Source of the DNA: Methylobacterium sp. DB0501
GTDB taxonomy: Bacteria; Pseudomonadota; Alphaproteobacteria; Rhizobiales; Beijerinckiaceae
Direction: 5' to 3'
DNA length: 64,000 bases
NCBI RefSeq assembly: GCF_011043735.1
Contig: NZ_JAAKGV010000007.1
Coordinates: 62,001-126,000 of the forward strand
Below the pieces are notes generated by a model. The model saw only the letters and a program-made list of their open reading frames with translations, did no database searches and was not told the DNA's origin. Below, one piece after another: positions 1 through 8,373 of the stretch. The position numbers and the translations under genes were made by a program. How positions within the stretch are numbered: the first letter of the stretch is position 1; the number at the start of each line of letters is the position of its first letter.

Positions 1-1
1 G

Positions 2-427
2 GCCTTCGCCGCCGCCCGCATGACCGACCCGGCGACCGGCTCGCGCGAGTACCGGGCGATCCGCCTCGGCGACGGCACGCCCTGGACGCCGCAGGCCGCG
101 ATGGCGGCCCACGCCGCCGACCGGGCGGCGATGATGGCGGCGCTCGCCCGGCCGCATCCGGGCCCGACCGTCGCGGTCACCCACCACCCGCCGATTCCCG
201 ACGCCGCCGACCGGTACCGCGATGCCCCCGGCGTGCCCTGGTGGGTGCCGGCCTTCTACGCCACCACCCTGCTCGCCGACCTGCCGGCAGCGCACCGGCC
301 GGCCCTGTGGGTCTCGGGCCATTTCCACGCCGGCCACGACATGGCGCTCCACGGCACGCGCTGCCTGTCCAACCCCGTCGAGGGCCGGACCTTCGCGCCG
401 GGGTTGGTGGCGGAGGTCGCCGTCTGA
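2..427 (+). CDS. Metallophosphoesterase, 3' part only
   Basis: The reading frame is open from the window edge, so only the last ~141 residues of the protein are present. The fragment has two histidine-containing metal-ligand blocks of the calcineurin-like phosphoesterase fold: a THHPP block near the middle and an SGHFHAGHD block (the family's GHxH element) near the end, followed by the usual short beta-strand tail. By family these enzymes use a dinuclear metal centre to hydrolyse phosphomono- or diesters. The N-terminal DxH and GDxxD/GNH motifs lie outside the window, so the substrate cannot be judged. The next gene on this strand begins more than 300 bases downstream. Confidence 0.75.
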   Translation, partial: AFAAARMTDPATGSREYRAIRLGDGTPWTPQAAMAAHAADRAAMMAALARPHPGPTVAVTHHPPIPDAADRYRDAPGVPWWVPAFYATTLLADLPAAHRPALWVSGHFHAGHDMALHGTRCLSNPVEGRTFAPGLVAEVAV

Positions 428-532
428 CGGTCCGTCCCGAATTGTCGCCGGGCCCGAGGTCCCGGAGTTCTGGGCTTGGCCTCGAATCCCCGCATCGACA
501 ATGCGAGATGGATCGACGGCCCCGTCGATCTC

Positions 533-625
533 GGGCTTGCCCGAGATCGAACGGATGAATCTGGGGCTTGCCCGAGATCGAATGGATGGATCCCGGGCCT
601 GCCCGGGATCGAAGCGATGCGTCGG
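533..625. repeat. 31-bp tandem repeat, three copies, in the 428-751 gap
   Basis: Three copies begin at 533, 564 and 595, an exact 31-base period. Each starts GGGCTTGCCCGAGATCGAA or a close variant (the third reads GGGCCTGCCCGGGATCGAA) and continues into a less conserved part. A weaker relative, GGGCTTGGCCTCGAATCC, starts at 472. No gene is supported in 428-751; all six frames are short or lack a credible start. Each copy contains a small inverted element (GGGC...GCCC), so the transcript could fold, but no T-tract follows. Confidence 0.7.
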
Positions 626-751
626 CATCCTGGGCCGCTGGCACGACAGGCGGCGGAAGCCGGCCGAACACGTTTCGACCATCGGACCACGGTACGGGTT
701 GGCCGTCCGCCGCCGCGCCCCATCCTGATCCCGCGGCGGAGGATACGGGTC

Positions 752-1003
752 ATGAACGGCTTCCTGGCGGTGGTGCTGATCTGCGCGGCGACGGTCCCGG
801 TGCAGGATTGCGAGGAGGCGACCGCCACCGACGTGTTCAAGACCCGGGTCGCGAGCGAGATCGGCTGCGCCACCGGCTGGCAGGAGATCATCGCCCGCTC
901 GGAGGTCCGCGAAGGGGTGGGGCGGACGGCCTACCTGAAGACGCAGTGCAGGCGGGTGAAGCCGGTCCCGGGAGGACGGGTCGACCCCGCCCGCGGGAAC
1001 TGA
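752..1003 (+). CDS. Small secreted protein of unknown function
   Basis: An 83-residue protein not matched to a named family. The start is set by the GGCGGAGGAT purine run about nine bases before ATG 752. The N-terminus (MNGFLAVVLICAATVPVQ) looks like a short signal peptide, followed directly by a Cys (DCEEAT) and further Cys residues near positions 40 and 67, which would suit an exported, disulfide-bonded product. Short exported proteins of this build are common in Methylobacterium (background knowledge). It stands alone between the repeat array and the diguanylate cyclase. Function unknown. Confidence 0.55.
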   Translation: MNGFLAVVLICAATVPVQDCEEATATDVFKTRVASEIGCATGWQEIIARSEVREGVGRTAYLKTQCRRVKPVPGGRVDPARGN

Positions 1004-1176
1004 CCGAGCGTCCTCGTCGCGCGGACCGTCGGTTGCATTGTCCCGACAGCGAGAACGTCTTGCTGGCGGCCTAATCACGATGTCCTAGTCTTGCGCATTT
1101 CGACTAGCCCACCCCGTCTTTAGGCCATCATAAAGAACAAAAATGCCTCACTGCACTTGATCCATGAGCGCGCCGC

Positions 1177-2673
1177 ATGGCGCAGAACAAGGCCGCAATG
1201 AGTCCGGAAGGGCGCTCCATGAAGGTCGGGCAGGCCGCTCTTATCGCCGGCATCCTGTCGTTCGGACTCGCGGCCGGGACGATCCACCTGACGAGCGACG
1301 GGCGCGATATCGCGGCGGTCTGGCCGGCCAACGCCGTCCTCCTGGCCGTCCTCCTGATCGTCTCCCCGGCCGTCCCGCCCGATCGCCGTCCCGGCGCATG
1401 GGCGGCCGTGCTCGCGGCCGGGTACGTCGCGAACGTGGCGGCGAACATGCTGACGCGCGGGCTCAGCGCCGGCCCGTTCCTCCTCGGCGTCTGCAACCTC
1501 GTGGAGATCTGCGTCGCCGCCCACCTGCTGCGGCCCGCCTCGAACGGCGAGGGCCTGCTGGGCGCGCGCCGGGTCGTCGGGCGCTTCATCCTGGTCTGCG
1601 GGCTCGCGGCCCCGGCGATCAGCGGGCTCGGCGGCGCGGCGACGGCCTGGGCCCTGTTCGGGCAGGATCTGGGCCGGGCCTTCGCCGCCTGGGTCGCGAG
1701 CGACAGCCTGGGCCTCCTGATCTTCACGCCGTTCTTCTTCGCCCTCCTGCGCGGCGATTACGGGCGATGCCTCTCGAACAAGGACTGGCGCCAGCGCGCG
1801 GAGGCCGCCGGCCTGCAGATGCTGACGGCGGCCGCCGCCTGCGGGGTGTTCTTCGTCGCCGCGCGGCCGCTGCTGTTCGCGCTGTTCGGGCCGGTGATGC
1901 TGGCGACCTTCCGGGTCGGGCGGCTGGGCGCGGAGGCGTCGGTGATGATCGTCGCGGTGGTCGGCACGGTCGCGACCCTGCGCGGCCAGGGCCCGATCGC
2001 GATGGTCACGCCGGATCCCCGCGAGCAGGCCCTGCTGTTCCAGGCCTTCCTGGCCGGCCTGCTGCTGACCTGCCTGCCGGTGGCCGCGGCTCTCACCGCC
2101 CGGGAGGAGGCGCTCGCCGCCCTGGCGCGGAGCGCCGAGGCCCTGCGGGTGCAGGGGGCCGAGCTGGCGCACCGGGCCGCCATCGACGACCTGACCGGGG
2201 CGCTCAACCGCGCGGCGTTCCGCGAATGCTCGCTCCTGGCGATGCGCAACGCGGCGGGGCAGGGCCCGGACGGGCCGCCGCTGAGCCTGATCGCCATCGA
2301 CCTCGACCTGTTCAAGGCGGTCAACGACCGGCACGGCCACCGGGCGGGGGACCGGGCGCTGGTCCACCTCGTCGCGATCCTGCGCGCGGGCCTGCGCGGG
2401 CCCGACGCGATCGGGCGCGTCGGCGGCGACGAGTTCCTGGTCCTGCTCCCCGGGACCGACCTCGACCGGGCGGGGGCGATCGCGGCGCGCCTGCGCGAGG
2501 CCTTGCGCCGCACGCCGCTGACCCTCGACGACGGCACCGTCCTCACCCTCTCGATGTCCTGCGGCGCCGCGTCGTACCGGGACGGGATGGGCTTCGAGGA
2601 TTTCGTGCATGCGGCCGACACGGCGCTGTACCGGGCGAAGCGCGCAGGACGGGAGGTGGCGCAGTCCGCGTGA
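1177..2673 (+). CDS. MASE1-type membrane diguanylate cyclase (GGDEF)
   Basis: The product should make cyclic di-GMP from two GTP. The first ~300 residues hold about eight hydrophobic segments and match the MASE1 sensory membrane domain (AAVWPANAVLLA block early on). The C-terminal ~170 residues are a GGDEF domain with an intact GGDEF signature at residues 416-420, the DLDLFKAVND substrate-binding stretch before it, and an RGPD inhibitory site (RxxD, residues 407-410) five residues upstream, so product feedback is likely. Start uncertain: ATG 1177 gives the longest frame, but ATG 1219 has the better ribosome-binding site (GGAAGGG). The gene ends three bases before the convergent dehydratase gene. 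The signal sensed cannot be read from sequence. Confidence 0.9.
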   Translation: MAQNKAAMSPEGRSMKVGQAALIAGILSFGLAAGTIHLTSDGRDIAAVWPANAVLLAVLLIVSPAVPPDRRPGAWAAVLAAGYVANVAANMLTRGLSAGPFLLGVCNLVEICVAAHLLRPASNGEGLLGARRVVGRFILVCGLAAPAISGLGGAATAWALFGQDLGRAFAAWVASDSLGLLIFTPFFFALLRGDYGRCLSNKDWRQRAEAAGLQMLTAAAACGVFFVAARPLLFALFGPVMLATFRVGRLGAEASVMIVAVVGTVATLRGQGPIAMVTPDPREQALLFQAFLAGLLLTCLPVAAALTAREEALAALARSAEALRVQGAELAHRAAIDDLTGALNRAAFRECSLLAMRNAAGQGPDGPPLSLIAIDLDLFKAVNDRHGHRAGDRALVHLVAILRAGLRGPDAIGRVGGDEFLVLLPGTDLDRAGAIAARLREALRRTPLTLDDGTVLTLSMSCGAASYRDGMGFEDFVHAADTALYRAKRAGREVAQSA

Positions 2674-2676
2674 TCG

Positions 2677-3045
2677 TCAGCGGTCGTGCTTGATGTAGGC
2701 GAAGCGCGGGTCGCTCGGCGTGCCCTCGAGCGCACCGCCCTCCAGCCCGGGCTGCCAGCCGACCACCTCCTCGATCTTGCGGGCCAGGGCGAAGTCCTTC
2801 TCGGTCAGGCCCTTGGCCGAGTGGGTGGTGAGCCGCACCTCGACCCAGGCATAGGAGGCGGTGAGGTCCGGGTGGTGCCAGGCCGCCTCGGCGAGGTGGC
2901 CGACGGCGTTGATCACCATCAGGGTGCCCTTCCAGCTGTTCGTCCGGTAGGTGCGGGTGATCCAGCCGTCGGACTCCTTCCAGGCCGGCAGATCGGCGAG
3001 GCGCGCGGCGATCGTGTCGGAGTCGAGAACCTGGTCTTTCGGCAT
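2677..3045 (-). CDS. phhB: Pterin-4a-carbinolamine dehydratase
   Basis: A 122-residue protein, the normal size for this small alpha/beta enzyme. It dehydrates 4a-hydroxytetrahydropterin to regenerate the pterin cofactor, classically for phenylalanine hydroxylase. The family signature is visible: a histidine pair in AAWHHPDLTASYAWVEVRL followed by TTHSAKGLTEKDFALARKIE. ATG 3045 gives the family-typical N-terminus; the frame is open upstream but that part is low-complexity Arg/Pro. No aromatic hydroxylase gene lies next to it. It converges with the diguanylate cyclase gene, leaving only three bases between the two stop codons. Confidence 0.93.
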   Translation of the reverse strand: MPKDQVLDSDTIAARLADLPAWKESDGWITRTYRTNSWKGTLMVINAVGHLAEAAWHHPDLTASYAWVEVRLTTHSAKGLTEKDFALARKIEEVVGWQPGLEGGALEGTPSDPRFAYIKHDR

Positions 3046-3206
3046 GTCGTCATCGTCCCGACGAGAGTACAAGTGACCGCGGCGGCGGACCCGCCCAGGG
3101 TGCGGCCTCCGAGCCCCGCGCGCAAGCGGTGGACGCCGCCGCCCGCGCTGCCTACCTCTCCGGGGGAACGGCCGGCGACACGGTCGGGGACAGGAGGAGG
3201 GGCCCC

Positions 3207-4205
3207 ATGCTCTCACGGCGCGGATTGATGGCGGCGGCCGGGCTGTGGCCGATCGCGCTCCGTGCGGCCGAGGCGCAGCCGGCCTCCCCGCCGACCGCGA
3301 CCCTCAAGGTCGGGCTCCTGCCCTTCGGCACCGTCTCGTGGGAGGCGGCGGTGATCAAGGCGGAGGGGATCGACGCGGCGGAAGGGCTGTCCCTCGACGG
3401 CGTGCGCCTCGCCGGCAGCGACGCCGCCCGCATCGCGTTCCAGGGCGGCCAGGTCGACACCATCGTGTCCGACCTGCTCTGGGCCGCGCGCCTGCGCGCC
3501 GAGGGCCGGGCGGTGAAGTTCCTGCCCTACTCCTCGACCGAGGGCGCCCTGATGGTGCCCGGAGGAAGCGCCCTGCGCTCCGTCTCGGATCTCGCCGGCA
3601 AGCGCATCGGCGTGGCGGGAGGACCGCTCGACAAGAACTGGCTGCTGCTGCGGGCCCGCGCCCGCGAGAAGGACGGACTCGACCTGGAGCGCGAGGCGCA
3701 GCCGGTCTTCGGCGCGCCGCCGCTGCTGATGCGCAAGCTCGAATCCGGCGAGCTCGACGCCGCGCTCCTGTACTGGACCTTCTGCGCCCGGCTCGAGGCG
3801 CGGGGCTTCCGCCGCCTGATCGGCGCCGACGGCATCGCCGAGGCCTTCGGGGTCGAAGGCCCGATCGCGCTCCTCGGCTACGTCTTCGACGAGGCCCTGC
3901 TGCAGCGCCAGCCCCACACCGTCGCGGGCTTCGCCCGCGCCTCGGCCCGGGCCAAGCAGGCGCTCGCCGGCGGCGAGGCGGCCTGGGCGCCCGTGCGCCC
4001 GCTGATGGCGGCGGAGGACGAGGCGACCTACGCCACCCTCAAGCGCGCCTTCGTGGAGGGCATCCCGCGCCGGACGGCCTCCGCCGAGCGCACGGACGCC
4101 GAGCGCCTCTACGCGGTGCTGGCGCGGCTCGGCGGCGAGCGGCTGGTCGGGGCCGCCACGACCCTGCCGGAGGGGCTGTACTGGGATGGCGGGCCGAATG
4201 GCTGA
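3207..4205 (+). CDS. ABC transporter substrate-binding protein (NitT/TauT type)
   Basis: First gene of a three-gene importer (binding protein, permease, ATPase). The start at ATG 3207 has a very strong AGGAGGAGG site. The N-terminus (LSRRGLMAAAGLWPIALRA) has twin arginines and a hydrophobic run ending near Ala, resembling a Tat signal peptide. The mature part (KVGLLPFGTVSWEA onward, with KRIGVAGG mid-protein) matches the SsuA/TauA/NMT1 binding proteins for sulfonates, taurine, pyrimidine precursors and similar ligands. The ligand cannot be told from sequence; no desulfonation or nitrate genes are adjacent. Length 332 residues fits the family. Confidence 0.88.
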   Translation: MLSRRGLMAAAGLWPIALRAAEAQPASPPTATLKVGLLPFGTVSWEAAVIKAEGIDAAEGLSLDGVRLAGSDAARIAFQGGQVDTIVSDLLWAARLRAEGRAVKFLPYSSTEGALMVPGGSALRSVSDLAGKRIGVAGGPLDKNWLLLRARAREKDGLDLEREAQPVFGAPPLLMRKLESGELDAALLYWTFCARLEARGFRRLIGADGIAEAFGVEGPIALLGYVFDEALLQRQPHTVAGFARASARAKQALAGGEAAWAPVRPLMAAEDEATYATLKRAFVEGIPRRTASAERTDAERLYAVLARLGGERLVGAATTLPEGLYWDGGPNG

Positions 4206-4223
4206 GCGGCGTCCGATCGCCTG

Positions 4224-4958
4224 ATGGCCCTCCTCGCCCGCCTCGGATCGCTCGTCCTGCTGCTGGCCTGCTGGTGGCTGGCGAGCCGCGTCACCGATCC
4301 CCGCACACTGCCGTCGCCGGAGGCGGTGGCGGCGTTCGTGGTGCGGGAGGCGGCCTCGGGCGACCTGTTGCGCAACATCGGCATCACGCTGTGGCGGGTC
4401 GCGGCCTCGTTCTGCCTCGCCATGGCGACCGGGGCGGTGCTCGGCATCGCGCTGGGCCGCTCGCGGGCCGCCGACCGGTTCCTCGACACGCCGCTCCTCG
4501 TGCTGCTCAACACCCCGGCGCTCGTCATCACGGTGCTCGCCTATATCTGGCTCGGCCTGACCGAGACCGCGGCGATCCTGGCGGTCGCCCTCAACAAGAT
4601 GCCGAACGTCGCGGTGATCCTGCGCGAGGGTGCCCGCGGGCTCGATCCGGGCCTGGAGGAGATGGCGGAGGCCTTCCGGTACGATCGCCGCACCTGGATC
4701 CGCCACGTGCTCATCCCCCAGCTCGAGCCCTTCGCGGTGGCGGCGGCGCGCTCCGGCATCTCGCTCGCCTGGAAGATCGTGCTGGTGGTCGAGCTGCTCG
4801 GGCGGCCGAACGGCGTCGGCTACGCGATCTCGTACTATTTCCAGCTCTTCGACGTCGCGGCGCTGATCGGCTACAGCCTCGTGTTCAGCGCCGTGATGCT
4901 GGCGGTCGACGCCCTGCTGCTCCGCCCCCTCGATGCCCGTGCCCGCCGATGGCGCTGA
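4224..4958 (+). CDS. ABC transporter permease (SsuC/TauC family)
   Basis: A 244-residue inner-membrane protein with about six hydrophobic segments. It has the family's coupling-loop motif around residues 130-160, EGARGLDPGLEEMAEAFRYD leading to RHVLIPQLEPF, which docks onto the ATPase. It starts 18 bases after the binding-protein stop and its 3' end overlaps the ATPase start by ten bases, so the three genes form one operon. The NGVGYAISYYFQLFD segment near the C-terminus is typical of NitT/TauT permeases. Start ATG 4224 has no strong ribosome-binding site, consistent with translational coupling. Confidence 0.9.
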   Translation: MALLARLGSLVLLLACWWLASRVTDPRTLPSPEAVAAFVVREAASGDLLRNIGITLWRVAASFCLAMATGAVLGIALGRSRAADRFLDTPLLVLLNTPALVITVLAYIWLGLTETAAILAVALNKMPNVAVILREGARGLDPGLEEMAEAFRYDRRTWIRHVLIPQLEPFAVAAARSGISLAWKIVLVVELLGRPNGVGYAISYYFQLFDVAALIGYSLVFSAVMLAVDALLLRPLDARARRWR

Positions 4959-5719
4959 CCATGCCCGGCGCCGACCTCCGCCGCGAGGCGGCCGCCCCGA
5001 TCCTCACCCTGACGGTGCGCCGCAAGGTCTACCGCCCGGAAAGGTCCGAGCCGGTCGAGGCGGTGCGCGACCTCGTCGTCTCGGTCCGGGCCGGCGAGAC
5101 CCTGTGCCTGATCGGCCCCTCGGGAGCGGGCAAGACCACGACCCTGCGCATCCTGCTCGGCCTCGACCGCGACTTCGAGGGCAGCCTGACCGCCGATTCC
5201 GGCCTTCGCATCGGCATGGTGTTCCAGGAGCCGCGGCTCCTGCCCTGGCGGACCGTCGAGGAGAACGTGCGGCTCTCGCTGCCGCGGGGCGAGCGCGGGC
5301 AATCCCTCGACGCGCTGTTCGAGGAGCTGGGCCTGACGGCCTGGCGCGGGCGCTATCCCCGGGCGCTCTCGCTCGGCATGGCCCGCCGGGTGGCGCTCGC
5401 CCGCGCCCTGGCGCTCGCGCCGCGCCTCCTCGTCCTCGACGAGCCCTTCGTCTCCCTCGACGACGCGGCGGCGGCGTCCCTGCGGGCCGCCGTGTTCGGC
5501 AGCGCGGCCTCCCGCGGCGCGGCAGTGCTGATGGTGACCCACAACGTGCCGGAGGCCCTGGCGGCGGCCGACCGGCTGCTGCTGCTCTCCGGCCGGCCGG
5601 CGAGCCTGGTGGCCGCGGTGCCGATCCCGACGCCGAAGGAGGAGCGCGGCCGCGACTGGGCGGAGGCGATGCGGCGGGACCTCGCGGCCCGATACCCTGG
5701 AACGATCGCCGAGGGCTGA
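4949..5719 (+). CDS. ABC transporter ATP-binding protein (SsuB/TauB family)
   Basis: A 256-residue nucleotide-binding subunit of the importer. Walker A (GPSGAGKTT, about residue 56), the Q-loop with the family-specific QEPRLLPW, Walker B (LLVLDEPF) and the switch histidine (VTHN) are all present. The ABC signature is degenerate: LSLGMARRVALARAL where LSGGMRQRVALARAL is usual. The Gly-to-Leu change in the signature might lower ATPase activity, though related SsuB proteins also vary here. Start ATG 4949 lies inside the permease gene; ATG 4961 is an alternative. No further importer gene follows. Confidence 0.9.
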   Translation: MALTMPGADLRREAAAPILTLTVRRKVYRPERSEPVEAVRDLVVSVRAGETLCLIGPSGAGKTTTLRILLGLDRDFEGSLTADSGLRIGMVFQEPRLLPWRTVEENVRLSLPRGERGQSLDALFEELGLTAWRGRYPRALSLGMARRVALARALALAPRLLVLDEPFVSLDDAAAASLRAAVFGSAASRGAAVLMVTHNVPEALAAADRLLLLSGRPASLVAAVPIPTPKEERGRDWAEAMRRDLAARYPGTIAEG

Positions 5720-5773
5720 CCACGCGGAGGATGTGCCGCCTTGACGATCGGTTCGTGCCGGCGAGCCGGGTAG

Positions 5774-6115
5774 GTGCCTGCCGGCCTCTGCGCGCCGCTG
5801 AACTTCGTCATCCCCTTTCCGAAGCTCATCCACTCTCGGCTGCACGCGGAAGGGGCGGCTCCAGCGAAGGCGAAGCTCTTCGTCAAGCACGGCTTCCATC
5901 GGAATGCGCCGACAGAACCGGCCCAAGCCCTGTGGCGACACGCCAAGCCGGAGCATTCCATGCCCGCTCGGGTCGTTCCCTTCGGGCTGAACCTCGTCTT
6001 CGAAGGGCCGATCCGGACACCGAACGGAACCGAGCCCTCCATCCTGTCGGCCTGGCACGTCCCCGCCGGCAATCCGCGGCACAGTGCCAGATTGGTGACG
6101 GCGTATCCGTCCTGA
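5774..6115 (+). CDS. Doubtful ORF in the 5720-6276 gap
   Basis: The 557 bases between the ABC ATPase and the MFS gene hold no recognised gene. The best frame is this 113-residue ORF (MPAGLCAPLNFVIPFPK...). It has no family match that I know of, no clear ribosome-binding site, no signal peptide and weaker third-position G+C bias than its neighbours. The opposite strand has open frames of similar quality across the same bases. The stretch is lower in G+C than its surroundings. It may be a decayed gene or long leader sequence rather than a functional coding region. Confidence 0.2.
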   Translation: MPAGLCAPLNFVIPFPKLIHSRLHAEGAAPAKAKLFVKHGFHRNAPTEPAQALWRHAKPEHSMPARVVPFGLNLVFEGPIRTPNGTEPSILSAWHVPAGNPRHSARLVTAYPS

Positions 6116-6276
6116 ACCGGCATATCGGACAGGATCGCGCAGCACGGAGCCATGCCCTCGCGGAGCGGGGCGTTCACCTCGCAGAGCGGGGCAGTGGGTT
6201 GCATTCCGGTCGCTCCTCGGGCGCCGGGCCGGCTGCTACAGCGAAGGGAAATCCAAAGACATCGAGGAAACCGCCC

Positions 6277-7503
6277 GTGACCCGCCCGATGCCCGCCGAC
6301 GGGCTCGATTCCGCCGCCGCCTGGCGCCGCCTCGTCGTCTCCGTGCTGCTGACCACCATCGGGGGCGTCGGCATGTGGTCGGTGGTGGTGGTGCTGCCCG
6401 CCGTGCAGGCGGAGTTCGGGGCTGCCCGGGGTGCGGCCGCCTTGCCCTACACCCTGACCATGGTCGGCTTCGCCTTCGGGGGCGTGCTGATGGGCCGGCT
6501 CGGCGACCGGTTCGGCATCCTGACGCCGCTGGTCCTCGGCGGCATCTGCCTGTTCTTCGGCTACGGCGCCACCGCGCTCGCGACCAGCCTGTGGCAGTTC
6601 GCCCTGGCGCACGGGATCCTGATCGGGCTGCTCGGCTCCTCCGCCGCCTTCGGGCCCTTGATGGCCGACATCTCGCTGTGGTTCGCCCGCCGGCGCGGCA
6701 TCGCGGTCTCGATCTGCGCCGCGGGCAACTACCTCGCCGGCACCCTCTGGCCGCCGCTGGTCCAGCACGCGGTGTCGACCTACGGCTGGCGCCCGACGCA
6801 AGCCGGCATCGGGCTGTTCTGCCTCGCCACCATGCTGCCCCTCGCCCTCCTGATGCGCCGGCGTCCGCCGGTCGCGGCCTCGGAGCGGGGCGGGACGGCG
6901 GGGGCGGGCGGCACGCTGGGGCTGCCGCCGAACGTTCTCCAGGGCCTGCTCGTGGTCGCGGGGCTCGCCTGCTGCGTCGCGATGTCGATGCCGCAGGTCC
7001 ACATCGTCGCCTATTGCGGCGACCTCGGCTACGGCGTCGCCCGCGGCGCCGAGATGCTGTCCCTGATGCTCGGCTTCGGCATCGTCAGCCGGGTCGCCTC
7101 CGGCTTCCTCGCCGACCGGATCGGCGGGCTGCCGACGCTCCTCGTCGGCTCGGTGCTCCAGGGCGTCGCGCTCCTGCTCTACCTCGCCTTCGACGGGCTG
7201 ACCTCGCTCTACGTGATCTCGGCCCTGTTCGGCCTGTTCCAGGGCGGCATCGTGCCGGCCTATGCGATCATCGTGCGCGAGCTGTTTCCGGCGAGCGAGG
7301 CCGGCGGCCGGGTCGGGGTGGTCATCATGGCGACCCTGTTCGGCATGGCGCTCGGCGGCTGGCTCTCGGGCGTGATCTTCGATCTCAGCGGCTCCTACGC
7401 GGCGGCCTTCGCCAACGGCATCGGCTGGAACCTGCTCAACGTCGCCATCTCGCTCTGGCTGGTGCAGCGCCGGGCCGGGCAGGGGCGGCCGGCGCTCGCC
7501 TGA
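6277..7503 (+). CDS. MFS transporter, monocarboxylate/oxalate-type
   Basis: A 408-residue major facilitator with twelve predicted membrane segments. The MFS signature between helices 2 and 3 is seen as GRLGDRFG (about residue 70), with the matching FLADRIGG loop in the second half. The overall pattern resembles the oxalate/formate and monocarboxylate carriers, but the substrate is inferred only at that level. GTG 6277 is preferred because GAGGAA precedes it at the right distance; ATG 6289 is an alternative. It is a single gene, not joined to the ABC operon, and is followed by about 335 bases without a recognised gene. Confidence 0.85.
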   Translation: MTRPMPADGLDSAAAWRRLVVSVLLTTIGGVGMWSVVVVLPAVQAEFGAARGAAALPYTLTMVGFAFGGVLMGRLGDRFGILTPLVLGGICLFFGYGATALATSLWQFALAHGILIGLLGSSAAFGPLMADISLWFARRRGIAVSICAAGNYLAGTLWPPLVQHAVSTYGWRPTQAGIGLFCLATMLPLALLMRRRPPVAASERGGTAGAGGTLGLPPNVLQGLLVVAGLACCVAMSMPQVHIVAYCGDLGYGVARGAEMLSLMLGFGIVSRVASGFLADRIGGLPTLLVGSVLQGVALLLYLAFDGLTSLYVISALFGLFQGGIVPAYAIIVRELFPASEAGGRVGVVIMATLFGMALGGWLSGVIFDLSGSYAAAFANGIGWNLLNVAISLWLVQRRAGQGRPALA

Positions 7504-7838
7504 GCGGGAGCGAGATCAGACGAAGTCGAGGTCCGGTTCCTCTGTCCGACCGTGCGGAAGGAACCGGCCCGCATTTCGCTCGTTCGAAGTCCATTGCGGC
7601 TCACGCGACAATCGGCGCCAATCCAGGACCGATTCGGCTCGGCCGCTCCGGCAATCCCGCGCCGCGGTGCGATGTGTCACCGTGGCGTCGCCTCCGCGTG
7701 TTTACCGTTTTTCCAGCGGAGACGCCGGGACGGCGCAACTCTTCGGGCGCTGGCGACTTATCCATGGCAAGAGAGAGCGGTCCAGAGCTACCTCGCCGGA
7801 CAATGCCGCTCGGCATCCAACCGATGGGATCATTCACC

Positions 7839-8102
7839 ATGCGTGCGCGTCCCTGCGCCCGACTGCCCCTGTTCGCCCTCCTGGCCGCCCTGGCCACGGC
7901 CGGTGCCCCGCTCGTCGCGAGCGCCGCGCCCGCGGTCGACAAGGCGCCGAAGGCCGGACCCGGCACCACCCGCGACGTCGCCGCGACGTCGAGCGTCGCC
8001 ACCCCCGCCGAGGCGGACGACGCCCAGTGCTCCACCTCCCGCAAGAAGCTCTTCGTCGACGGCGAGGGCTGGATCGTGCGCCGGGTGACGACCTGCCGGT
8101 GA
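7839..8102 (+). CDS. Small exported protein of unknown function
   Basis: An 87-residue protein with a clear signal peptide (positive RARPCAR followed by a hydrophobic LFALLAALATAGAPLVASA ending in an Ala-rich cleavage site). The mature part is Ala/Thr-rich and ends in a compact block with two Cys (QCSTSRKKLFVDGEGWIVRRVTTC), which could pair. In-frame ATGs exist at 7803 and 7824; 7839 was taken because it starts directly at the signal peptide. A good intrinsic terminator follows 39 bases downstream. No domain recognised. Confidence 0.6.
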   Translation: MRARPCARLPLFALLAALATAGAPLVASAAPAVDKAPKAGPGTTRDVAATSSVATPAEADDAQCSTSRKKLFVDGEGWIVRRVTTCR

Positions 8103-8140
8103 TCGCCGCGGCGGGATGACGGCAGCACGGTTTCTTCGGG

Positions 8141-8167
8141 GGCCCGTCTCGGTGAGGCGGGCCTTTT
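8141..8167 (+). terminator. Intrinsic terminator after the small exported protein
   Basis: Nine-base stem 8141-8149 / 8155-8163 (GGCCCGTCT with AGGCGGGCC, one G-U pair), five-base loop, then TTTT at 8164-8167. It lies just after the stop of the preceding plus-strand gene. Confidence 0.75.
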
Positions 8168-8230
8168 GCGTTGGATTTCCCGTTCGGTGCCGGCTGCGAT
8201 TTTGCGCGGTGGTCCTGACATCCTCCGCCT

Positions 8231-8270
8231 CGTCCTGGGGCCGCGCAGCGAAGCCCGGAGCGACGCAGGG
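8231..8270. repeat. Dispersed hairpin element, copy 1
   Basis: The core CTGGGGCCGCGCAGCGAAGC followed by CCGGAGCGACG is a close relative of elements at 31670-31715 and 37101-37145. The arms (roughly CTGGGG / CCCGGAG) fold around a GCAGCGAAG centre. All three copies are intergenic. Confidence 0.5.
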
Positions 8271-8315
8271 GGACGAGACCTCCCCAGTCCGATCGGAAAA
8301 TCCTGAAGCAGCCAC

Positions 8316-8355
8316 GAGAAAGGCGCCCGCAGCTTCCGCCGCGGGCGCCTTTCTC
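8316..8355 (-). terminator. Intrinsic terminator of the MHS transporter gene
   Basis: A perfect 15-base stem: 8316-8330 (GAGAAAGGCGCCCGC) pairs with 8341-8355, with a ten-base loop. Read on the minus strand it follows the transporter stop codon by 18 bases and ends in TTTCTC. The A/T-rich ends on both sides would let it stop transcription from either direction. Confidence 0.8.
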
Positions 8356-8373
8356 AGATCGCACCATCCTCGC

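Noticed and set aside
1120..2610. Long open frame antisense to the diguanylate cyclase
   Set aside because: Low-complexity Arg/Gly/Pro/Gln residues without motifs, as expected for the complement of a high-G+C gene. The same applies to other long antisense frames across ntrY, ispDF, uraA and the MHS transporter.
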